Shown: in pieces, positions 44,424-53,814 of the stretch
How the letters are laid out: each line of letters opens with the position of its first letter
Position numbering within the stretch: position 1 is the first letter of the stretch
Assembly: GCF_001718195.1 (NCBI RefSeq)
Contig: NZ_MCNV01000028.1
Span: 1-64,000 of the forward strand
Direction of reading: 5' to 3'
Source: Paraburkholderia nodosa
Lineage (GTDB): Bacteria; Pseudomonadota; Gammaproteobacteria; Burkholderiales; Burkholderiaceae
DNA: 64,000 nucleotides
The notes under the pieces: model-generated
The model's database searches: none
What the model saw: the letters and a program-made list of their open reading frames with translations, nothing else
What the model was told of the DNA's origin: nothing
Position numbers and translations under genes: made by a program

Positions 44424-45695
44424 TCATACGACCCGCTCCAGCATCATCCGACCAGCTTCCGCGTAGTGCCGCTGGTGGACCATGGCGTGTTGCGCAGCCG
44501 CCTGCAGATCGCGCAGCCGCCGCTGAAGTGGTGAAGATTCATACACTGCGACACCGCCGGCCAGGGTAAAGCAGGCATGCGCTGCGCGGGCACAGATCGT
44601 CGCAATCCAGATTCCAGTCTGTATGCCCTCGCTGTACAGCGCTTGGCCATTCAGCGTGCCGGCCAAGGCGTGCCGCCAGTGACTCTCCGCCTGAACCTGC
44701 ATGGCCGCCCGCGCCGCACGCACATCTGCCTCAATTCGGCCCAGCTCGCCCAAGACCATCTCCGAGTCGCGCATAGGAGCCGGCGCTCGAAGTTGTTGCC
44801 TGCCGCTTTGGGCGAGCTCGGCAACATCCGACAACGCGCCCTCCGCGATGCCTACGCAGACCGCGCCAATAAGCACCGACTGGAGGTGCCGCCAAGCTTG
44901 ATAAAGCGGTCCCGGTTCGCATGATGCGCCAGCCGGAAAGTCGAAAAAATTGGCCTCCGACGCGAGTACGTTCTGTAGGGCTATGTGGTGACTGCCGGTA
45001 CCTCTGAGGCCGGAGGCGTGCCAAGTGTCTTCAATATGCCAAGCCGAGGCCGGCAAGGCGACACCCCGGACCAAGGCTGGCCCGGCATCCCCTGCCGGGC
45101 CAAGGAGTGGCTTTCCTCCTTCCGACATGACACACAGACCCGCCATCCAGTCGGCGTTGCGGCAACAACTGGCGAACGGCCAACGGCCGCTGATCTGCCA
45201 CCCACCTGGCACTTTCTCGGCGGTGCCTCCAGGCATGGATACGCTAGCTATGATGATGTCCGACTTCTCCTGATACATCAGATCGTAAGTCTGTCTCGGC
45301 AATCGAGGGCTCATAATTGCCGATGAAATGCCGATCATCGCGGTCCAGCCGACTGACCCGTCGAGCCGAGCCAACGCGCTGATCACTTCCATTCCCCAAG
45401 GCAAATCTAACTCTAATCCTCCACGGCTGCGTGGCACGAACACGCGGAACACCCCGATCGATCGCAATTTCTCGATAAGGTCGGACGGCATGCATCGTCC
45501 GGCTTCGATTTCGGTTACGCGCGCGAGCATGTCCGGGGCAAGATCGCGAATCGCGTCGAGGATCCGACCGGCTGCAACTGACGAGATCTCCAGGCCCTCG
45601 TCGTCAGAGGGGGCTTGAATTTCAGCTTGATGCCCCTTTGGCACCGGGCGATCTGACTCGTGTAGAGCATTACTTTGCTTCATTAGTTTCAGCAT
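44424..45695 (-). CDS. Acyl-CoA-dehydrogenase-like flavin enzyme (monooxygenase group)
   Basis: 423 residues. RILDAIRDLAPDMLARVTEI at the start, GVFRVFVPRSRGGLELDL at about residue 80, GSVGWTAMIGISSAIMSPRL, GGWQISGRWPFASCCRNADW and DTWHASGLRGTGSHHIALQN match the two-component flavin monooxygenases related to HsaA and DszC rather than true dehydrogenases. The usual catalytic Glu of acyl-CoA dehydrogenases is not evident. Such enzymes need a flavin reductase, not seen here. Same strand as the aldo/keto reductase, 244 bases upstream. Confidence 0.82.
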   Translation of the reverse strand: MLKLMKQSNALHESDRPVPKGHQAEIQAPSDDEGLEISSVAAGRILDAIRDLAPDMLARVTEIEAGRCMPSDLIEKLRSIGVFRVFVPRSRGGLELDLPWGMEVISALARLDGSVGWTAMIGISSAIMSPRLPRQTYDLMYQEKSDIIIASVSMPGGTAEKVPGGWQISGRWPFASCCRNADWMAGLCVMSEGGKPLLGPAGDAGPALVRGVALPASAWHIEDTWHASGLRGTGSHHIALQNVLASEANFFDFPAGASCEPGPLYQAWRHLQSVLIGAVCVGIAEGALSDVAELAQSGRQQLRAPAPMRDSEMVLGELGRIEADVRAARAAMQVQAESHWRHALAGTLNGQALYSEGIQTGIWIATICARAAHACFTLAGGVAVYESSPLQRRLRDLQAAAQHAMVHQRHYAEAGRMMLERVV

Positions 45696-46500
45696 GTGTC
45701 TGATTAATTAAATGAGCGAGCATGCCTTCACCTATGACAGGTTCAGTGCGGCGGTGGTTAGTTGTTGCGCCTTACGTCATGATTGACCAGCATTACGCGG
45801 TTCTCGTGCTAATCGCCTACCCGGCTGCAGTCTATATGCTATTGGTTCTGTGACGGGCAGCGTGCGTTCATTTCTGTGGTTTATGTGGCAAGCATCAATT
45901 GTGGCTGTAGGCGGGGGATTGGTGAGCCGGACCATGGGTTTTCCTCCTGTGCGCTTAGCGTGGTTGGAATGCAAGACCCGCGCAAATAGGCACTCGCGGT
46001 TCGGCCTCGGGTTGACAAATCTATTGTTCGTCGACGGATCTAATACTTTATACACACTTTCAGAAAGTCTGCCTCGCGTTCAGTAGAGACGCAAGGCAAT
46101 TAATATCAAAAGAATTGAAATGTCGTTCAGTTATAGTAATGTCGCAATCATTGCATCGCCGAGAGATGACCGCTCAGATATTCCAGTTGACGGTTTCGCG
46201 TTCACCGCGCGTGACAATCGTCTTATCCACATGGCGTTGAGCTGTATGCTTGCATGCTGGAAGTCGATCGGTGCGGCGCCGTCAAAACCCGGCGCGAGCG
46301 ATGCTAACCCGCGTTTAGATTCTTAACGGCAGGCCAGCCACACCTCAGCAGAAAGCATGCTGCCAAGGAGTAAATGTAGCGAAAAAAGGCGCGTCATGCG
46401 GGTGGGCATGACGCGAAGGGAATAACCGCCGATGTCGACCCAACTGCGTTAATGTCCGACTATCAGGACTAGCGAGGGCACTGTAACGTAAGATGTCTCG
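45696..46500. other. Stretch without a recognised gene
   Basis: Small open frames such as 46120-46326 (MSFSYSNVAIIASPRDDRSD) match no family I know. AT content is slightly higher than the flanks. Confidence 0.45.
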
Positions 46501-46877
46501 ATGAAGAAAAGAAAATCGCTTTATCACGGCCACCGCTTCCCAGCGGCAATCATTAGTCTCGCGGTTCGGTGGTGTTTCTGGTTCCAATTTAGCCTGTGTG
46601 ATATTGAAGAACTGCTGTTCGAGCGCGCTGTCGTTGTCAGTTACGAGACGGTGCCGAAAACAGCCATCAACCTACGCGTGAGCGCGAACGCCGGATGCGT
46701 GGTTTCCGCGATCCTGGTCGCACACAAGCGTTCTTATCGAGCTTCGGACCGATTCGCCAGCACTTCGCGCTCAAGCGACATTTACTGCGTGCATCACTCT
46801 ATCGCAAACAGCTCGACGCACGCTCTGCCGGGTGGCATCGCTTCACTAGGCTCACCCAAGATCCGTCCAATTTCTGA
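46501..46877 (+). mobile_element. IS6-family transposase, internally deleted
   Basis: The N-terminus MKKRKSLYHGHRFPAAIISL, with LCDIEELLFERAVVVSYETV, joins near 46660 to a C-terminal part FGPIRQHFALKRHLLRASLY. The catalytic core between them has been lost. Confidence 0.75.
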
Positions 46878-47108
46878 GCGAATGTACGTCCTGTGCGCTC
46901 TTGCATCTCGTACCTTAACGTGACAACGCCAATTCTACGGGTGAGCCCGTCTCCCAAGAACCATATGATGCATATCAACGTCGATGTCGAGTCGCATGAG
47001 TATCTTTGCGAATGCAGGTGCGCAAGCGTGCGGCAAGCCGTTAGCGCGTGGCGCACCGCGTTTACTAACATTTTCAAAGTATTGTCACAATGACGAGACA
47101 GTACGAGC
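46878..47108. other. Spacer without a gene
   Basis: Nothing recognised. Confidence 0.4.
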
Positions 47109-47400
47109 ATGAAATCCAAACGTCATCCCTATGGCCGGAAACTGGATCACGTGAGGTTGCAGGCAATGCGCCAGCAAGCAGTGAAGCCGTTGGCGAACGA
47201 CAGGACGTGGCGAGTGTAGTGGCGGCCTGCGGGGTGAACGAACGCAGCGTCTATCGTTGGCTGGCCGACTTCGCCAACGGCGGACAAAGCGCCTTGCTCG
47301 TCGAGCCGGTCCTCGGCCGGGCGCCAAGGTCACTGCCGAGGAGATGCGCTGGCTGGCGCAAGCCGTACGGGGCCTCACGCCGTTGCAGTTCAAGTTTTAA
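47109..47400 (+). mobile_element. IS630-family transposase N-terminal fragment
   Basis: MKSKRHPYGRKLDHVRLQAM precedes a helix-turn-helix part VASVVAACGVNERSVYRWLA and, in another frame, TAEEMRWLAQAVRGLTPLQF, which match IS630. The DDE domain is missing. Confidence 0.7.
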
Positions 47401-47422
47401 TTCGCACTGAAGCTGGACGACT

Positions 47423-47692
47423 ATGAAGAATATGATCGACACCGACACGATGGAGCGGCGCGAGCGAATCCGAAAAAAGGCCTTCGAATTCGCCGAAAGC
47501 GGTGCCTTTACCAATTGGCAAGCAATTGGGGTGGCGCTCCGCTCACAATTTCCAACTAGTCACGTGGAGGATATCCTCGCGAGCCCATTCTGTCGTCTGG
47601 ATCTGAATAATCGATGCGACAAAGCCCGCCGTCACGATCTGTCCGATAAAGATATTCACGAGCGAGACGGCAAGCAAGGAGGCATTGAATAG
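47423..47692 (+). CDS. Small hypothetical protein
   Basis: 89 residues beginning MKNMIDTDTMERRERIRKKA, then FEFAESGAFTNWQAIGVALR and VEDILASPFCRLDLNNRCDK. Highly charged with one central helix-rich part. The block FAESG.F.NW.AI.VALR is the kind of short conserved motif found in small Burkholderia accessory proteins of unknown role. It lies between IS fragments. Confidence 0.45.
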   Translation: MKNMIDTDTMERRERIRKKAFEFAESGAFTNWQAIGVALRSQFPTSHVEDILASPFCRLDLNNRCDKARRHDLSDKDIHERDGKQGGIE

Positions 47693-47696
47693 CGAT

Positions 47697-47840
47697 CAAC
47701 CGATCTTGCGCGAGATGCTCAATGCGTTGCGCTGGATGGCTCGCGCTTGGGCGGCGTGGCGAGTGCTGCCGACCAATTTATACGCCGTGGCAACTCGTGT
47801 ACCAGCAGACACAACGATGGCTGGCGGCCGTCTGTTTGGC
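47697..47840 (+). mobile_element. IS5-family transposase N-terminal scrap
   Basis: PILREMLNALRWMARAWAAW followed by RVLPTN matches the start of IS5/IS1031 transposases; a frame slip then gives VYQQTQRWL. Confidence 0.65.
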
Positions 47841-47872
47841 TTTTTCAAGTCGAAGGCGGTTAGAATGAGAGG

Positions 47873-48500
47873 GTGAAGAGGAACAAAACGCCGTACTATG
47901 GTTTGCGTTTTCCGGCCGCGATCATCAGCTGCGCGGTACGCTGGTACTACCGCTTTAACCTGAGCCTGAGCGACGTGGAGGAGTTATTGCTCGAGCGCGG
48001 CGTGATGGTCAGCTACGAGTCGGTGCGAAACTGGTGCGACCGGTTCGGGGCCCACGCGGCGCGGGAAAGCCGCGCGCGCAAAGCCTGGCTCCACCTGGCA
48101 TCTCGATGAAATGTTTGTGAAGCTGCGCGGCGGGTCGTACGTGCTGTGACGCGCGGTGGACGAACATGGAGCAGAGCTTAGATGTGCTGCTGCAAGAGCG
48201 CCGCGACAAGGCTGCGGCCAAACGCTTCTTCAGGGGGGCTCTGCTCGCACCCCCGGTGCCCACGAAGATCGTTACCGACCAGTTGCGGAGCTACCCGGCA
48301 GCCAAAGCGGAAGTGACCGAGCTGGTCGGTGTGAAGCACCTCTTCGTGAAGGCCTCTGCCGGGGTCAACAACCGCGCCGAGAATAGCCACCAGCCCACGC
48401 GCGGGCGTTAGTGTCAAACGCAGGGGTTTCGCGATCCACACCGAACGCAGGCGTTTCTTACGCGCTTCGGACCGATCCGTCAGCATTTCGGCGTTGCCCC
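47873..48500 (+). mobile_element. IS6-family transposase pseudogene
   Basis: KRNKTPYYGLRFPAAIISCA and SLSDVEELLLERGVMVSYES are followed, after a frame change near 48090, by WHLDEMFVKLRGGSYVL, a stop, then AVDEHGAELDVLLQERRDKA and VKASAGVNNRAENSHQPTR. The stop at 48149 and frame slips inactivate it. Confidence 0.8.
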
Positions 48501-48742
48501 GGCATCAAATGAGCGCAGCCTGCCATAGAGCTGAACTTCAGGCGCACCTGCGCTGCTGGTTTGAGTGGACTGGTACGAACTGCATGGTTATCTGATAAGG
48601 ATGCCTATTGTTAATGGGGTTTGGCAAACTCCATCGCTTAACTTGACAAAGCCAGACAAGGCATTCCAGACGTGGAAGCCGACCGCACCGAAGGCGGCCG
48701 GTTCGAACTGATCGCATCGACTAGCACGGAGGACAGAATCAG

Positions 48743-49078
48743 GTGAAAGGCGATACGTACAAGCACCTCATCGCCGAGTTGCAAAAGTTGAACCGGCGCA
48801 TTGAGAGTGCGAGGCAGGACGAACGGCAAAACGTTTTGCGGGAGATTCGTGAGAAGATGACCGAGTGGGATATTACTTCGAACGAGCTCCGGCGATATCG
48901 ACGTGGCACGTACCACATGAAGCCGGTTCTCGCGAAGTACCGAGACCCGGCCACTGGCCGCGAGTGGAGCGGCCGGGGCCGTGAACCGGCCTGGATCGCT
49001 GGCAAGGATCGCAGTCTGTTCCTCATCGAGAGCGACGATGCACCAGCCGGCACGCTGCGGGCCGTTCGCGCTGGTTAA
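48743..49078 (+). CDS. H-NS-family nucleoid protein
   Basis: 111 residues with an N-terminal coiled-coil stretch (HLIAELQKLNRRIESARQDE) and the C-terminal H-NS DNA-binding motif KYRDPATGREWSGRGREPAW. The start is a GTG at 48743. H-NS-like proteins silence AT-rich, horizontally acquired DNA; plasmids often carry their own copy. It is intact among IS remnants. Confidence 0.88.
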   Translation: MKGDTYKHLIAELQKLNRRIESARQDERQNVLREIREKMTEWDITSNELRRYRRGTYHMKPVLAKYRDPATGREWSGRGREPAWIAGKDRSLFLIESDDAPAGTLRAVRAG

Positions 49079-50008
49079 CTCTCTCTCGGCCTGCGCTACG
49101 TCGAGCCTCGTTGCGAGTCTCTGGCCAGGTGCGGCCGCACGTAGGCGCCCGCCGCGCGGAGTTCATCTCGGTTTCGGTTTGTGCCTGTGGCCGTTTCCCT
49201 GATTCGCCGTCCTGTCACGCACAATAGCTAACCCGCTACGGCCATCAAGGGCCGCGCGGAGCTGCGACGCGTCGAGCAGGGACTGTGCGAGACGCTCGGA
49301 ATTCCGAGCGCGGTAGGATGATATCCTGAGCAGGGATGATCGCGTCCTTTTTGACTGAAGCGTAAGTGGCGGATGAAGCAGCTGCTAGTTCGAGGCAGAG
49401 CCGGCCATCGACGGTGAGATTTTTTGACAGTCGCAGGGTGAACCTTTGCAAGATAATCTGCAACGCCAATTTATGGTAAGACGAAACGCTTCAACAGCGT
49501 GTTAGACGCTCAATGGCCCCGGCTACCGGGCGAGGGATAACCGACAGGGCGGCGCAGACAATCAAGCGACGCCCGAAGGGATCTGTCAGATTTTTAGTTG
49601 CGGAGGTCATAAGACTACTAAGATTTTGGAAAGTGCTCTGCATGACTACATGAAAAGTCTTGTTTTCGTGCCGTTTGGCACGAAAACCCGCAGCGTGCTC
49701 ATGCAACATGCATTACTCTCCGCGGTATGTAGCCACCTGCTCCATCAGTTGGCGCTCCGAGCGAACGCTGTAAAGCATCCAGACTAGCATGGCTCGCAGC
49801 AACTTCCCTGGCGCGACGCTCGACCGTCCAAGCGTGGTCAAGTTCATCTTTTCCATGTGTTCCATTGGATACCAAATAAGGTGCTTTTTCAACGATACAA
49901 TGGACTAAAAGGGGCATCAATATGATTGAAGTATCCAGAAGAAATAACCATTTATATAAAGCGAATTGGTGCTGCTAGGATTTGTGCCTCATCGTCACTG
50001 AGCCGTGT
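49079..50008. other. Stretch without a recognised gene
   Basis: Several short frames, none resembling known proteins. Possibly decayed DNA between the H-NS gene and the duplicated exporter remnant. Confidence 0.5.
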
Positions 50009-50500
50009 ATGAGCGAAGAATCGGATTCCGTCCGCGTAAATCGTAGTGCAAGTGGGCCCGCGCCTATCATGGCCATCGCGTCGATGTGCAGCGTACAGCT
50101 TGGTGCCGCGTTGCCGCGGCCCGTGATGGCACAATATGGTACGTTCAGCACGACTTGGGTGCGCCTTTGTTTCGCGGGCGTGGTACCGTCAATCGTGGTG
50201 CGACCGCCGCTTCAACCTTCTCCGGCGGCGCTGGGTCGCCGCCATCGTCCTCGGTAGTGCGATGGCGGGCATGACGCTGTGCTACTTCGAAGCCGTCCGG
50301 CGCGTGCGTGTCACTCGGTCTTGCAGTCGCCATCAGCTTTCTCGGGCCGCTCTCCTTCGGTCGGTAGCCGCAAGTTCCGCATGCAGTGTGGCCCGTGCTT
50401 GCGCTGGCCGGCGTCCTGCCGCTTGCGCAGCAGGACGGCATGTAGGTCCCCTGGTTCGGGGCGCTCGTGTTTCCGATCGGGTCTGCGAGAAATCGTCAAG
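50009..50500 (+). pseudogene. Second EamA/DMT exporter remnant
   Basis: MSEESDSVRVNRSASGPAPI leads to MAIASMCSVQLGAALPRPVM and VRLCFAGVVPSIVVRPPL, and a second frame gives AIVLGSAMAGMTLCYFEAVR. This is a close copy of the exporter at 34664-35614, on the opposite strand, with more frameshifts and an incomplete C-terminus. Confidence 0.75.
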
Positions 50501-50595
50501 AATGGTGTATGCGGGTCGGTGGCATGATCAGGCGGCCAGCGCTTGATGGCCAGCATCGGATGTGGCCGTCAGACATAGGCCCACGCCAGCAGACT

Positions 50596-50745
50596 GTATC
50601 TTGGCATCGAACGCGACGGCCCGCTGCCGACGACGGTGTGGAACCGCTTCGTCGAATGGTAATCGGACCGCTATAACAAGACGGTCACTGAGGCCGCGGG
50701 CCGCGCCTTTTGTCTCGACACCGTCAAGGGTTCGCTGGAAAGAAA
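50596..50745 (+). pseudogene. Second haem-oxygenase-like remnant
   Basis: The frame YLGIERDGPLPTTVWNRFVE, a stop, then SDRYNKTVTEAAGRAFCLDT and VKGSLE copies residues ~125-175 of the haem-oxygenase-like protein at 33815-34505. It follows the exporter remnant in the same order as the first locus. Confidence 0.75.
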
Positions 50746-50849
50746 CCTCGATCTTCTGCATGACTTGATCCAGCGCACGAGCGATTCTGGCATCTCCCGC
50801 TAAGGGGGCGATTAGCATGGTTTGATCAAAACGTGCAAATCGCATGAGG

Positions 50850-51081
50850 GCAAAGACGCAAAACGGTAGCGCTGGAACGGAACTTCCTGCACTTCGGCTC
50901 GGGCAGTGGCGGCGAAAGGGTTGCCGCAATCTACGCGCTGGTCGCCACGGCCAAGCTGAACGGACTCGACCCCGAAGCTCTGCGCTACGTCATTGCATGT
51001 ATCGCCGATCATCCAGTCAGTCGCGTCGGCGAACTGCTTCCGTGGGTAATTGCCGATCATCTCAAGAACGACCACGCCTGA
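50850..51081 (+). mobile_element. IS66-family transposase C-terminal fragment
   Basis: GSGSGGERVAAIYALVATAK, then LNGLDPEALRYVIACIADHP and LLPWVIADHLKNDHA with a stop. This is the typical end of the IS66 TnpC transposase. Confidence 0.75.
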
Positions 51082-51154
51082 GAATCCTCAAGCACTCACC
51101 GGTGTCAAGAACGGCCTGCACCGTACGCTTACGCGAGGACGGGAGGCGGCCACA

Positions 51155-51931
51155 TCACTCGGTGGTGACGGCGAAGTTTTTGGACGCGAAAGACAGACCA
51201 CTAGGCGACGACGTGATCTCGAAGCCGTACTGAACCTCACCAAGCACGACGTCATCGAAATAATTCCGCGACTTGAGGTAATTCATGAACGCCAGCACGT
51301 CGAGCGTGGTGTGGTCGGTCTTTGTTGTGCGAAGAAACGAATAGACCGTGTTACGGCCGTTGCTGCCCACGTAGACATTCCAGGTACCACCCGACAGCGG
51401 GACATCTTTCTGAATTGGGATCGCACAGCCGGAGAACGTCCAGTTCGCGGAAATCGGTTTGACGTTGCCGCAGCCATCAGGCAATCCGGTATAGTTGAGC
51501 CAGACCATGATTTCGTGCGCATTGTTTCCGGCCCAGATATCGAAGGTCGATTCCCAAGCGCCGCCGTAAGGCGTGGTCGATGAGACGACAGCGGTCAGCG
51601 AGTTAAGCGAACTGAGTGGCTTGTTGACCGCGTATCCGATGTGCGGATAAGACTTGATGTGGCCGGTGTCGGGTTGTTTTGAAGAGACGCCCCAGTCAAC
51701 GTTGCTCTTGGCCCAGATCGTCTGCTTGCCTGCGGCGACACCTTGGCAGGGCGCCCAAACGTCATTGTTGAACGTATAGCTACCGTAGGAGCTAGAAGCA
51801 AAAAGGAGATCGGCCGGATAGCAGGACGAGGCTTCGGGCGAAGTTGCAGACCAGCCATCGGCCTGTGCTTCTGCACTGCAAACCATCAAAACTGTGGCGG
51901 CACAGCCGGCGAGGAATGGCGTTCGCGGCAT
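51155..51931 (-). CDS. Secreted GH12 endoglucanase/xyloglucanase
   Basis: About 258 residues; start MPRTPFLAGCAATVLMVCSA at 51931 with AGGAG upstream, then EAQA, a signal peptide. The GH12 catalytic motifs are present: nucleophile Glu in NAHEIMVWLNYTG and acid/base Glu in LGEVQYGFEI, plus WESTFDIWAGN. It would cut beta-1,4-glucans such as cellulose or xyloglucan of plant cell walls. The longer open frame upstream (to 52030) lacks a signal and overlaps the hydroxylase gene. On the same strand and 92 bases after it. Confidence 0.88.
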   Translation of the reverse strand: MPRTPFLAGCAATVLMVCSAEAQADGWSATSPEASSCYPADLLFASSSYGSYTFNNDVWAPCQGVAAGKQTIWAKSNVDWGVSSKQPDTGHIKSYPHIGYAVNKPLSSLNSLTAVVSSTTPYGGAWESTFDIWAGNNAHEIMVWLNYTGLPDGCGNVKPISANWTFSGCAIPIQKDVPLSGGTWNVYVGSNGRNTVYSFLRTTKTDHTTLDVLAFMNYLKSRNYFDDVVLGEVQYGFEITSSPSGLSFASKNFAVTTE

Positions 51932-52022
51932 AAGGTTGCTGTCTCCTATACAGTGGATGATGTCAGTCGAGATTGGTCTCTCTTGGCTTTTAGGGGATAT
52001 GAGCGGTAACTTTGCGGAACTA

Positions 52023-52880
52023 TCATTCACTCATCCTGTTGCCACTTTTGACCGCCGGTCGGAACCAGCGGCGTTGGTCAAACGGGAACAGAACGTAGTC
52101 GCGAACCGTATGCGGTTCCGGTTGGTTGCGAAGACCCACTTCCGGCCATTCCTCTTTATCCGGCCAGTATGCCGTGCGAAAAACCGTGTCCCAGATGGTG
52201 GTGAAGAACCCATAGTTTTGGTGCCGGTGATGCGACTCCATTGAGTGGTGAATGCGGTGAAACTGGTTATCGCCGATGATGTATCGGAGCGGCCCGAGAT
52301 TCACGCGCGTGCTAGAGTGAGAAAGATGTGCCTGAAAACTAATTAGCGTCATGGCAATCGCGGGCACGACACCGGAATTGAAGTGGATTAGCGCGAGTGG
52401 CAGTGCTACAAACACCGCGTAAACAAGCGGTTCGGAAATGTGATGATTACAGTTCCACGCGGTCAGCTCGCGGATCGAGTGATGAGTGGCATGCAAGCGC
52501 CACAGGAGCGGAATTGCGTGCTGTGCGCGGTGCATCCAGTAGTAAAAGAAGTCGCCGGCAATTGCAACCAGGACGCCAGAAAGAACCGCCATAAACACGC
52601 CGACAATCGTGTTGCCGGAATGGAACAACGCCCCAAAATCGACTGTCAGGAGTGGTTTCACCCCTAGCCACTGCAGCCCCATAGCGTAAAGGTGCCAGAT
52701 TAATGCACCACAACCAATGCGGATTATCCAGTTCCGCACGCCTCGAATGTATGACGCAAAACTGTAGCGGTAGGCCGGATAGATCAGCTCGAGTACGACG
52801 CAGACGTTAGCGAACACCATCACGAGCTCTAATGAGCTCACGAAGAACCGGGCCATCTGATCAATATCGACAACGTGCAT
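52023..52880 (-). CDS. Fatty-acid hydroxylase/sterol-desaturase family membrane enzyme
   Basis: 285 residues, multi-pass membrane protein with the three histidine boxes of the family: HRAQH, HATHHS and HRIHHS (with an added HISEP and HLSHS region), which bind a di-iron site. Hydrophobic segments lie at about residues 8-30, 75-105 and 150-185. Substrate unknown: lipids, sterol-like or carotenoid molecules are possible. Starts at 52880. Probably cotranscribed with the GH12 gene. Confidence 0.85.
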   Translation of the reverse strand: MHVVDIDQMARFFVSSLELVMVFANVCVVLELIYPAYRYSFASYIRGVRNWIIRIGCGALIWHLYAMGLQWLGVKPLLTVDFGALFHSGNTIVGVFMAVLSGVLVAIAGDFFYYWMHRAQHAIPLLWRLHATHHSIRELTAWNCNHHISEPLVYAVFVALPLALIHFNSGVVPAIAMTLISFQAHLSHSSTRVNLGPLRYIIGDNQFHRIHHSMESHHRHQNYGFFTTIWDTVFRTAYWPDKEEWPEVGLRNQPEPHTVRDYVLFPFDQRRWFRPAVKSGNRMSE

Positions 52881-53814
52881 TCATTTGCTCCGGCGAATCG
52901 GCGCTCTATGCGCGAGCCTAGATTAAAGCGGTAATCGTCAGGCAGCCGCCTTACAGCTGTCGCTTCACCGGTCCGAAACTATTTGGTCCGGCGCATCCTA
53001 TAAATACCGATTCGGCATGCCATTCGATGTGAGGGTGGTAGTGCGCGGGTTGCACCTAGCAGATCAAGCAACATCAGTACCGTAGTACTTCAAACCATAT
53101 CAAACTATAACCGTGACGACTGCACGGTAAGTTTTAGTATGCATCGCTTCGCGCCATTGCGAAAATCAATTGTTTGGATAGGAAACATTCGTATTCTAAA
53201 TGCCGTTTTCGCTTCCGTCGTAAGTACTGGCGGCATTCAGCCACAGCTGACTTGCCGCAGGAGTTGATTGCCACACTGTTCACCGATCCTGCTCTTCTGC
53301 GGATAGGACGGCAATCTCATCGCGGCCGACCGTCCTTCCTATGCCGTCACAGTTGGGTTGGCGCGGCACGAAACCCACAGCAGCGAGTCCGTCTCTCAAG
53401 GACATCTGGGCACTAGGAGACGCGAGAAACCACAGCTGGCATTCAACGATTTGACTTCCCTGCCTGATGCACCGATATCGCCCTACATCATAGTTGAGCG
53501 GATGGGCAAGTGCGGAAGAGCCAACGGCCGTTCGGTGAAGGGGCCTGTATGGTCCAGCGACGTGGTGTCCTCGGGGCGGAAATGTCCAAAGTCCCGGTGC
53601 CGGACTGACAACGTGACAACGCCGACGATTAGCGGCTGATAGTGCAGTCTGGTTCTATGTGCGCGTAAGCGATCAGGTCTGGCTAATTGCGCATCGTCAG
53701 ATGCCTCGATTTTACTAAAACTTTCTGAGGGATTTTGATGGCGCAGAACGGTCCTCTTCGAGGCGCCATTGCGCGCGACCGTCCGCTCAAATCTTCCGTG
53801 AGGAACGGACCGTG
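52881..53814. other. Stretch without a recognised gene
   Basis: Open frames on both strands show no known family. The region is somewhat richer in AT near 53080-53180, where a promoter for the hydroxylase operon could lie. Confidence 0.45.
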
